A stretch of DNA of 64,000 bases from Actinacidiphila bryophytorum (GTDB taxonomy: Bacteria > Actinomycetota > Actinomycetes > Streptomycetales > Streptomycetaceae): assembly GCF_016916835.1 (NCBI RefSeq), contig NZ_JAFFIX010000003.1, positions 62,001-126,000 of the forward strand. Direction: 5' to 3'. A model generated the notes under the pieces. That model did not search any database. It saw only the letters and a list, made by a program, of their open reading frames with translations, and was not told where the DNA came from. The position numbers and the translations under genes were made by a program. Shown here piece by piece: positions 1 through 7,054 of the stretch; the first letter of the stretch is position 1; each line of letters opens with the position of its first letter.

Positions 1-173
1 ACGTGCTCGTTGTGCACGATCTGCTTGCGTACGTAGACGGGGGCCCCGTGCAGCTCGAGCGCGCGCTCCACGATCTCAATGGCCCTGCGCACACCGGCGC
101 AGAAGCCGCGCGGCTCTGCCAGAATGACCTTCTTGCCGCCCGATTGCCGCCTGTTGTCCAGTGTGGTAGCCAT
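1..173 (-). CDS. ispH: 4-hydroxy-3-methylbut-2-enyl diphosphate reductase (IspH), 5' part only
   Basis: Reading the minus strand from the ATG at 173 gives about 57 residues containing [20 protein letters not shown] and then a VRKQIVHN segment. This is the N-terminal signature of IspH, the [4Fe-4S] enzyme that makes IPP and DMAPP in the last step of the MEP pathway; the Cys of GFCAGV is a cluster ligand. The gene runs off the left edge, so its completeness cannot be judged. It diverges from the type III PKS gene. Streptomycetes carry a housekeeping ispH elsewhere, and extra copies of isoprenoid-supply genes are typical of meroterpenoid clusters, so I infer a dedicated role, but it could be the housekeeping copy. 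Confidence 0.85.
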   Translation of the reverse strand, partial: MATTLDNRRQSGGKKVILAEPRGFCAGVRRAIEIVERALELHGAPVYVRKQIVHNEH

Positions 174-529
174 ATGGAAAAGGGTGCGGAACCGCGGGGG
201 CGAACACAAGGATCCCGGTGGGGCAGATTATTGTCACGCCGTCACAATGAGGTGCCCGCAAAGCAGCCGTGCAGCCCGGCTTCTGCGACTGTTCATCGAG
301 TTGGCGGTGGCTTGGCGTCCTGCGGGACCGACGTTCGGGAAGCCGTGTGCCGGGAGGCCTGTGATGCCTATCGGAACGGCTGTGACCTGCGCTGACCTGA
401 TCACCCGGGCATTCTGCGCGCCCTCCCAAGTCGCCACCAAGCCGATCGCAAGTTAAATGGGCAACGATATGGCGTACTGCGTCGGGATGTTTCGGGGAAA
501 TCTCAACCCACAGAAGGCGGATGCCAGGT
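174..529. promoter_or_regulatory. divergent intergenic region ispH / rppA
   Basis: About 356 bases between two divergent genes with no convincing coding sequence. It must hold both promoters. Two AT-richer patches stand out against the local GC content: 229-249 (near ispH, with an imperfect dyad ATTGT...ACAAT) and 450-470 (near rppA). AAGGCGG at 514-520 is the ribosome binding site that selects the rppA start at 530. No clear -35/-10 pair could be fixed by eye. Confidence 0.4.
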
Positions 530-1633
530 ATGGCAACTCTGTGCAAGCCAGCGGTGAGCGTGCCGGAATACGTCATCACCATGGAAGACACCCTTGAATT
601 CGCCAAGAAGGTGCACAAGGGAAAGCCACAGCTTCCGTTGGCGCTTCGACTGATCCAGAAGACCGGGGTCAGGAAGCGGCATATCGTCCAGCCCATCGAG
701 AAGACCCTTCTCCACCCGGGCTTCGAGGAGCGGAACCGGATCTACGAGCTGGAGTCCAAGAAGAGGTGCCCTGAGGTCATCGAGAACGCACTGGCCAACG
801 CCGGCCTGACGGCACAGGACATCGACGCCATCATCTACGTGTCCTGCACCGGCTTCATGATGCCGTCGCTGACCGCGTGGCTCATCAACACGATGGGCTT
901 CCGCTACGACACCCGGCAGATCCCCATCGCGCAGCTGGGCTGCGCCGCGGGCGGCGCCGCGATCAACCGCGCCTTCGACTTCTGCGAGGCGCACCCGGAC
1001 TCCAACGTCCTGATCGTCTCCTGCGAACTGTGCTCGCTGTGCTACCAGCCGGTCGACGACAACGTCGGCTCGCTGCTGTCCGACGGCCTGTTCGGCGACG
1101 CGGTCGCCGCCGCGGTCGTCCGCGGCAACGGCGGCACCGGGGTGCGCCTGGAGCGCAACGCCTCCTACCTGATCCCCAACACCGAGGACTGGATCTCCTA
1201 CGCGGTCCGCTCCACCGGCTTCCACTTCCAGCTGGACCGCCGGGTGCCCGGCACCATGGAGCCGCTCGCGCCCATCCTGCGCCAGCTCGCGGCCGACCAC
1301 GGCTGGAACGTCGCCAACCTGGACTTCTACATCATCCACGCCGGCGGCCCGCGCATCCTCGACGACCTGTGCAAGTACCTCAACGTCGACCGCGGCATGT
1401 TCCGGCACAGCTGGTCCACCCTCAGCGAGTACGGGAACATCGCCAGCGCCGTCGTACTCGAAGCGCTGCGCAGGCTGTTCGAGGAGGACGAGATGCTGCC
1501 CGGCGGCAGCGGGATCATCGCCGGCTTCGGCCCGGGCATCACCGCCGAGATGGCGGTGGGCAGCTGGGTCACCGACGTACCGCGCAGCCGGCAGGCGACA
1601 CCGATCGCCGCTTCCGCGACCCCCCTGGTGTGA
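530..1633 (+). CDS. rppA: 1,3,6,8-tetrahydroxynaphthalene synthase (type III PKS, RppA-like)
   Basis: A 367-aa chalcone-synthase-fold homodimeric enzyme. The family condenses five malonyl-CoA into THN, the precursor of flaviolin-type naphthoquinones and melanin-like pigments. With the start at ATG 530 the catalytic triad falls at Cys138 (QLGCAAGG), His270 (IIHAGGP) and Asn303 (YGNIAS), the numbering known for RppA. An ATG at 521 lies directly on the ribosome binding site and is rejected; AAGGCGG is 9 bases before 530. The length matches the family. The aminotransferase and methyltransferase downstream suggest THN feeds a tailored naphthoquinone rather than simple pigment; no P450 follows it, unlike many melanin-type rppA loci. 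Confidence 0.93.
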   Translation: MATLCKPAVSVPEYVITMEDTLEFAKKVHKGKPQLPLALRLIQKTGVRKRHIVQPIEKTLLHPGFEERNRIYELESKKRCPEVIENALANAGLTAQDIDAIIYVSCTGFMMPSLTAWLINTMGFRYDTRQIPIAQLGCAAGGAAINRAFDFCEAHPDSNVLIVSCELCSLCYQPVDDNVGSLLSDGLFGDAVAAAVVRGNGGTGVRLERNASYLIPNTEDWISYAVRSTGFHFQLDRRVPGTMEPLAPILRQLAADHGWNVANLDFYIIHAGGPRILDDLCKYLNVDRGMFRHSWSTLSEYGNIASAVVLEALRRLFEEDEMLPGGSGIIAGFGPGITAEMAVGSWVTDVPRSRQATPIAASATPLV

Positions 1634-1792
1634 CGCGCGCACTGCCCCGCGCACCGCGTTCGCGCCCGCCGCGTCCGCGCACACCGGGTTCCGAGGCGTC
1701 GTCACGCGCGCTCGGCAAGCCGCATGTTCGTCCCGACCGCAGGTCCGCCCCCGGGCCGCAGGTCTCCGCAAGCGTCGCCGGAGGTGGCCACG

Positions 1793-2983
1793 TTGGACCC
1801 GATCCCCTTGGTTCACGCGAGTTTGGGCAAGCAGGAACTGGCCGCTGTCGAGGAGGTGTTCGCCTCCGAGTGGACGGCAGGCCAGGGGCCGCGCGGCAAG
1901 GCCCTGGAGAAGGAGCTTGCCGAGCGCTACGGCGTCGCTGACGCCGTCACCCTCAGCAGCTGCGCCGCCGCCCTGCACCTGGCGCTGCTCGCACTGGGCG
2001 TGGGACCCGGCGACGAGGTGATCGTCGCCGACTACACCTTCCCCGCCCCCGCGCACGCCGCCCGTTACGTCGGCGCCGTCCCGGTCTTCGCCGACGCGCG
2101 CCCCGACACCGGCACGGTCGACCCGCAGGCGGTGGCCGACCTGATCGGCCCCCGCACCGTCGGGGTGATCGCCGTCGACACCGTCGGCCTGCCCGCCGAC
2201 TACGCAGAACTCGAAGCACTCACCGGGCGGCACGGGCTCTTCCTCATCGAGGACGCCGCCTGCGCGGTCGGCGCCACCTACCGGGGCCGCCCGGCCGGCG
2301 CACTGGCACCGATCGGCGCGCTGTCCTTCCACGGCCGCAAAGGCATCACCAGCGGCGAGGGCGGCGCGCTGCTCGCCGCCGACCCGGCGATCGGCGCCGA
2401 CGTGCGGCTGCGGTCGTCCTTCGGCATCGGCAGCATCTTCGACAAGTCGCAGACCATCGGCCTGCCGATCCCGGAGTTCACCGAGGTCGGCTACAACTAC
2501 AAGCTCTCCGACATCGCCGCCGCGATCCTGCAGGTCCAGCTGGGCCGGATCGAGGAGCTGCTGGAGCGCCGCAACGCGGTCGCCGCCCGGTACGCGGAAC
2601 TGCTCGGCGGCGAGGAGCTGCTGACGCTGCCGCACGTCCCGGACGACCGCACCCACGCCTGGCAGTCCTACCTCGTCGCCCTGGACCCGGGCGTGGACCG
2701 GGCCGGCGTCGCCGCGGAGCTGCGCGGCCAGGGCATCGGCTGCGGGCACGGCACCTGGGCCAGCCACACCCAGCCGGTCTACGAGGCCAAGCAGACCTGC
2801 CCGGTCTCCGCCGACCTCTTCGCCCGGCAGCTCGCCATCCCCATGCACGCGGAGCTGACCGTGGACCAGGCCGAGCGGGTCTCGCACGCCCTGCGCACCG
2901 CCCTGCGCAACCACTCGGTACGGCGGCCGTCCGCCGTACCGGCGACCTCCACCGACAGCGCAAACCAGGAAGGTGCGTCATGA
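1793..2983 (+). CDS. DegT/DnrJ/EryC1-family PLP aminotransferase
   Basis: A 396-aa PLP-dependent enzyme (fold type I, sugar-aminotransferase family). Visible hallmarks are the EDAACAVGA stretch (Asp154 for the PLP ring nitrogen) and SFHGRKGITSGEGG, in which Lys183 should form the Schiff base. I chose TTG 1793 because GGAGG lies 8 bases upstream and the protein then begins DPIPLVHASLG, as family members do; ATG 1724 would add 23 unsupported residues. Beside a THN synthase the likely substrate is a hydroxynaphthoquinone such as mompain, giving 8-aminoflaviolin, as described for naphterpin- and furaquinocin-type pathways. That substrate is inference; a nucleotide-sugar transaminase is the alternative, but no sugar genes are near. 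Its stop overlaps the next start (ATGA). Confidence 0.85.
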   Translation: MDPIPLVHASLGKQELAAVEEVFASEWTAGQGPRGKALEKELAERYGVADAVTLSSCAAALHLALLALGVGPGDEVIVADYTFPAPAHAARYVGAVPVFADARPDTGTVDPQAVADLIGPRTVGVIAVDTVGLPADYAELEALTGRHGLFLIEDAACAVGATYRGRPAGALAPIGALSFHGRKGITSGEGGALLAADPAIGADVRLRSSFGIGSIFDKSQTIGLPIPEFTEVGYNYKLSDIAAAILQVQLGRIEELLERRNAVAARYAELLGGEELLTLPHVPDDRTHAWQSYLVALDPGVDRAGVAAELRGQGIGCGHGTWASHTQPVYEAKQTCPVSADLFARQLAIPMHAELTVDQAERVSHALRTALRNHSVRRPSAVPATSTDSANQEGAS

Positions 2984-3984
2984 CCAGCAGCCAGCAGCCG
3001 ACCTCCGATCGGATCATGCGGCTCATCACCGGCTACTGGGCCACCGGCATCGTCGGCGCCGCATCCAGCCACTCCGTCTTCACCCACCTCGAAGGCGGCG
3101 CCACCACCGCCGAGCAGGTCGCCGAGCGGGCGGCGATCTCGCTGCGCGGCGCGCAGGCGCTGCTGGACGGCCTGGTCAGCCTCGGCCTGGTCGAGCAGCA
3201 GGACGGCGGCTACCGCAACTCCGCCGAGGCGTCGGCCTTCCTGGTCGAGGGCAGCCCCGACTGCCTGACCGGCTTCGCCAAGCTCAAGGCCGGTCACATG
3301 GCCTCGCTCACCAACCTGCCCGAGGTCGTCAAGGTCGGCGGCCCGCTGACCGACGCCGTCGTCGAGGTCGCCGACAACCCGCACTGGGAGGAGCTGGTCC
3401 AGGCACTGGCCGCCCAGTCCGTGCCGGTGGCCCGCACCGCGGCCGACACCCTGAAGATCGCCGACGCCGGCGAGATCTCCATCCTCGACATCGGCGGCGG
3501 CTCGGGCATCTACTCGGGCACCTGGCTGGAACGCAACCCCGCGGCCCGCGCCACCCAGCTGGACTGGGCGCCGATCAACGCCATCGCCCGCCGGCTGCTC
3601 GGCGAGCGGGGCGTCGGCGACCGCGTCACCTACGTCGACGGCGACTTCCACACCACGGAACTGGGCGCCCCGGGCACGTACGACGTCGTCGTCTACTCCA
3701 ACATCGCGCACCAGGAGGGGCCGGACGACAACATGGCCCTGTTCTCCCGGGTGCGCAGCGTCCTCAAGCCCGGCGGCACCCTGGTGGTCTCCGACTACGT
3801 CGTGGACGACGACCGCAGCGGTCCGCCGTACCCGCTGACCTTCGCCAACGAGATGCTGCTCAAGAGCCGGCACGGCAGCACCTGGCGGCGGGCCGACTAC
3901 CACGGGTGGCTCAGCAAGACCGGCTACGACGACATCACCTTCCAGACCACGCTGTCGCCGACCACCCTGATCTTCGCCCGCTAG
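2980..3984 (+). CDS. SAM-dependent O-methyltransferase (plant/bacterial O-MT family 2)
   Basis: A 334-aa protein with a winged-helix dimerisation domain (about residues 10-90) and a Rossmann methyltransferase domain. The SAM motif I is ILDIGGGSGIYS (168-179), followed by an acidic QLDW at the end of the second strand. It is translationally coupled to the aminotransferase by a 4-base overlap, so the two should act in one pathway, presumably methylating an aminonaphthoquinone or its hydroxyl (inference). The TAG stop codon is part of a CTAG duplicated by a MITE insertion, so the element lies immediately downstream without changing the protein. Confidence 0.88.
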   Translation: MTSSQQPTSDRIMRLITGYWATGIVGAASSHSVFTHLEGGATTAEQVAERAAISLRGAQALLDGLVSLGLVEQQDGGYRNSAEASAFLVEGSPDCLTGFAKLKAGHMASLTNLPEVVKVGGPLTDAVVEVADNPHWEELVQALAAQSVPVARTAADTLKIADAGEISILDIGGGSGIYSGTWLERNPAARATQLDWAPINAIARRLLGERGVGDRVTYVDGDFHTTELGAPGTYDVVVYSNIAHQEGPDDNMALFSRVRSVLKPGGTLVVSDYVVDDDRSGPPYPLTFANEMLLKSRHGSTWRRADYHGWLSKTGYDDITFQTTLSPTTLIFAR

Positions 3985-4157
3985 GGCGCGTCCGCAAAGT
4001 CGCGTCGTCCGCCCAAAGGGCGGGGCCGGCGGGGTCTGGTGCGTGCGATCGCAAGGCGGAGGGTCGTCCTCGTAGTGGGCCTACTCGGACGAGCCCGACA
4101 ACGCAGCGAGCGCGCGTGCCAGGCGCCGTCGGCCAGACGGGACTTTGCGGACACGCC
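3985..4157. mobile_element. 173-bp MITE with 17-bp terminal inverted repeats and CTAG target duplication
   Basis: The left end GGCGCGTCCGCAAAGTC (3985-4001) and the reverse complement of the right end, GGCGTGTCCGCAAAGTC (4141-4157), differ at one base. Both ends are flanked by CTAG (3981-3984 and 4158-4161), a 4-bp target duplication of the kind made by IS5-family transposases. The interior holds no open frame of useful size. It is thus a non-autonomous element that must be moved in trans. Similar short elements are common in Streptomyces intergenic regions (recalled, not checked). Confidence 0.85.
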
Positions 4158-4219
4158 CTAGCGGCTGCGCGGGTGTGGGTGGGCAGTCCAGCGCATCACT
4201 GGTGGAGGCATGGGATGCC

Positions 4220-6745
4220 ATGACCGGAGCCGCCGCAGCTCCCAGAAGTCATACGAGTACGGGTACGACGACGAGTACGACCACGGGTACGAGTACGACC
4301 CCGGGCAGCAGCCAGGGCCACTCCGGCCTCGGCGACCTGCTGCTCAACCGGATGACCACACCCGCCGGCTACATCGGCACCACCCCGACGGAGCTGATCG
4401 GCCGCTCCCGTGACCTGGAGCGGCTGGCCGCCGTGACCGCAGCCCCCGACGCGGGGCTGGTCACGGTGACCGGCCCCGCCGGGGTGGGCAAGAGCCGGCT
4501 GGTGATGGAGTTCTTCCGGCACCGCGGCGACGGCCCCGGCGGCGGCGTCGAGGTCTTCGACTTCGCCCAGGTCACCGACACCTCGGTGGCCGGCCTCATG
4601 CTGCGCCAGCTCAGGGAGCAGTGCTACGAGGGCTCGCCCGCGGTCCGGAAGGCCCTGGAACGGGTCGCGGCGGGCAAGCACACCCTGCTGTTCGACCACT
4701 ACGAGGACGTCGCCGACGACCTCGCGCCGCTGCTCGCCGAGTTCCGCCGGTGCTGCCCGCAGGTGCGGATCGTCTGCGTCGGCACCGCACGTCTTGGCCT
4801 GTACGGCGAACGCGTCGTCCGGATCGGCCCGCTGGCGACCGGCGACCCGGCGCCGGCCGTGCCGGCCGCGCCGGCCGCCAACCCGGCGGTCGAGCTGTTC
4901 GTGCAGTGCGCGCGGTCCGTACGCCCCGAGTTCGCGCTGACCGCGGAGAACGCGCCCGACGTGCTGGCGCTGTGCCGGCAGGCCGGCGGGTTGCCGCTGG
5001 CCATCGAACTGGCCGCCGCCCAGATCACGCTGGCGGAACCCGACCTGATCCTGGAGCGCTTCGAGAACGACCCGGGCGACCTGCACCGGCCCGACCACCA
5101 CCCGTACTCCCGGCACGCCAGCATCGCCGACATGGTGGCCTGGGTGCTGGCGAGGCTGCGCCCCGAGGAGCGCACCCAGCTGGTGCACCTCGCCGTCTTC
5201 CAGGGGCCGTTCACCATGCGGGCCGCGGTCGGTGTGCTGGACGGGCTGCACGGCGCCGCCTACCGCACCATGGAGCGGCTCATCGACAAGAGCGTCCTGA
5301 TCCCGGACGAACAGCACGACGGCGAGCTGCGGTTGAGCATCCCGCACGCCCTGCGGCGGGCCGCGGCAGGGCTGCTGGCCCGGCTGCCGGTCCACACCGC
5401 GCTGCGGCGCGCGCACGCCGAGCACTTCAGGAGCGCGGCGGCCGGTGCGTGGGCCGCCGGGGGCCGTCCCGGACCAGGCCCCGAGGCCAGGGCCGACCTG
5501 CTCGCGGCCTTCGAGCACTGGCGGCAGGCGGGCGACGGCACGGCGATGGCCGCCATCGCGCACGCTCTGTACGCACAGTGCGCATCGCCCGCGCAGTCCT
5601 CCGTCGGCCTGGGCGCCGGTGCGTTTGCCGTGGAGGCGGGGCAGTGCCTGCGGCTGGCCGAGGAGGCGCTGCGGGTGCTCCCGGCCGACGACCACCGGCT
5701 GCTCGCCCGGACGTTGGAGGCCGCGGGCGACCTCGCGCTGCGGCTGGCCTCCCCGGCCGCCCGCGACCACCTCACCCGCGCCTACGCCGCCCACCGCGCG
5801 GCCCACGACGAGCAGGGCGCCCTGCGCTGCCTCACCCTGCTGGGCGAGGAGGCGTACGCGGCGGGGGAGCCGGACCGCGCGCGCCGCTGCTTCGAGGAGG
5901 CGCACGCGGCGGCACTGCCTTCTGCGCAGTCCGGGACGTCCGCGGGGTCCGCGGACAGCGTGGCGACCCGCCGCCACCTGGTCCGCCGCCTGGCGGCCGT
6001 CCTGCGCGACGCGGGCGACCTCCCGCGGGCACGCGAACTGGCCCTGGCGGGGCTGGCGGAGGAACTGGGGGAGCCGGGTGGGCCAGGGCACGGGAGCGGT
6101 GCTCTGCTCACGCGGTACGTCCTCGCCACCGTCCGCTGGCGCGAGCACGACTCGGCCCAGGCCCGCGCGCTCTTCGCCGACGCCGCGGAACAGATCGGCA
6201 CCCTGTCGGAGTCGGCGCCCGAGCGGGCGGAGTGCCTGGAACTCCTCGCGGTCACCCTGAACGCCTGGCACCGGGTCACCGACTGGCCCGCGCTCACCGC
6301 GACCCTGGCACTGGCCGACCACTTGCGCCGCCGGTCCGGCCGGGCACGCCCGAAGCCGCTGCGCGACATGGTCGGCCCGGTCCTGGCCACCGCAGCGCAG
6401 GAGCTGACGGCCGAGCAGTTTGCCGGCGCCGTCGCCTCGGGTCCCGCCATGACCTGGCATGACGCCCTGCGGCTCATCCCGGCGGCGCCGCCGGCGCCGC
6501 CGCCTGCCCCGGTTCCGGCTGCGGCAGCGGTGCCCCCGCCGCCCGCGCCCTCGGCCGTGGCGACCGCCCTCACCAAGCGCGAGCTGGAGGTCGCGCTGCT
6601 GGTGGCCGAGGGCATGACCAACCGCATCATCGCCCGTGAACTCGGCATAGCCGAATGGACGGTGGTGAACCACCTCCGCAAGGTGATGCGCAAACTCGGC
6701 TGCCAGTCCCGTGTCCAGGTCACCCGCAGGCTGTCCTCGACCTGA
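4220..6745 (+). CDS. LuxR-family ATPase regulator (large AAA/NB-ARC-type activator)
   Basis: An 841-aa regulator. After a Ser/Thr-rich low-complexity N-terminus comes a P-loop, GPAGVGKSR (about residues 85-93), an NB-ARC/AAA region with GGLPLAIELA, an alpha-helical repeat region, a Pro/Ala linker, and a C-terminal LuxR helix-turn-helix (LTKRELEVALLVAEG ... GIAEWTVVNHLRKVM). The start is uncertain: ATG 4220 has GGAGG at 4204-4208 with an 11-base gap, and upstream in-frame codons run into the MITE. Such proteins are usually pathway-specific activators, so control of the rppA operon is plausible but unproven. The nearby MITE may have altered its promoter. Confidence 0.85.
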   Translation: MTGAAAAPRSHTSTGTTTSTTTGTSTTPGSSQGHSGLGDLLLNRMTTPAGYIGTTPTELIGRSRDLERLAAVTAAPDAGLVTVTGPAGVGKSRLVMEFFRHRGDGPGGGVEVFDFAQVTDTSVAGLMLRQLREQCYEGSPAVRKALERVAAGKHTLLFDHYEDVADDLAPLLAEFRRCCPQVRIVCVGTARLGLYGERVVRIGPLATGDPAPAVPAAPAANPAVELFVQCARSVRPEFALTAENAPDVLALCRQAGGLPLAIELAAAQITLAEPDLILERFENDPGDLHRPDHHPYSRHASIADMVAWVLARLRPEERTQLVHLAVFQGPFTMRAAVGVLDGLHGAAYRTMERLIDKSVLIPDEQHDGELRLSIPHALRRAAAGLLARLPVHTALRRAHAEHFRSAAAGAWAAGGRPGPGPEARADLLAAFEHWRQAGDGTAMAAIAHALYAQCASPAQSSVGLGAGAFAVEAGQCLRLAEEALRVLPADDHRLLARTLEAAGDLALRLASPAARDHLTRAYAAHRAAHDEQGALRCLTLLGEEAYAAGEPDRARRCFEEAHAAALPSAQSGTSAGSADSVATRRHLVRRLAAVLRDAGDLPRARELALAGLAEELGEPGGPGHGSGALLTRYVLATVRWREHDSAQARALFADAAEQIGTLSESAPERAECLELLAVTLNAWHRVTDWPALTATLALADHLRRRSGRARPKPLRDMVGPVLATAAQELTAEQFAGAVASGPAMTWHDALRLIPAAPPAPPPAPVPAAAAVPPPPAPSAVATALTKRELEVALLVAEGMTNRIIARELGIAEWTVVNHLRKVMRKLGCQSRVQVTRRLSST
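4252..4303. repeat. degenerate GTACGA hexamer repeat
   Basis: About 52 bases built of variants of TACGAG, TACGAC and TACGGG lie in the 5' end of the LuxR-type gene. In the gene's frame they encode a Thr/Ser-rich tract; in the +1 frame they would encode Tyr/Asp/Glu. The array looks prone to slippage, which could change the N-terminal linker length. Confidence 0.7.
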
Positions 6746-6755
6746 CCCCCTGTCC

Positions 6756-6798
6756 GGACTTTCCGGTCCACCCCCTGCCGAAGTGGACCGGAAAGTCC
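6756..6798 (+). terminator. strong inverted repeat downstream of the LuxR-type gene
   Basis: GGACTTTCCGGTCCAC (6756-6771) and GTGGACCGGAAAGTCC (6783-6798) are perfect 16-bp inverted arms with an 11-base loop, starting 10 bases after the stop. No T tract follows, as is usual for streptomycete terminators. It could also be an operator for the next gene. Confidence 0.7.
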
Positions 6799-6922
6799 TT
6801 GCCTCCGACGGCCGTCCGCGGGCGCCCCGGCGTCGGCCGAACGGGTGCACCGCGACCCCAACTCGCGCGCGACCATTGACATGATCTCGCCACTCGCGTT
6901 TGACTCGACGCTCGTGCAGGCC

Positions 6923-6936
6923 TGGCAACGTTGTCA
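6923..6936 (+). promoter_or_regulatory. LacI-family-type operator upstream of the GH92 gene
   Basis: TGGCAACGTTGTCA is a 14-bp dyad with one mismatched pair, built on the CAACGTTG core typical of LacI-family repressors that control streptomycete glycosidase genes. It lies 119 bases before the chosen GH92 start. No LacI gene is in the window. Confidence 0.5.
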
Positions 6937-7054
6937 TGACGTCACCCCCGCCTCCTGGACCACTGAGGGCGACCCGCGTGACACCGCTGCCCGGCCGAGG
7001 ACGCCATCCGTCCTCCCTGGGCACCCGTGCGCACGAATCGCGGAGGCAGTCTCG

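Noticed and set aside
503..2914. An 803-codon minus-strand frame opposite the THN synthase and aminotransferase genes
   Set aside because: Low-complexity composition and full overlap with clearly identified plus-strand enzymes.
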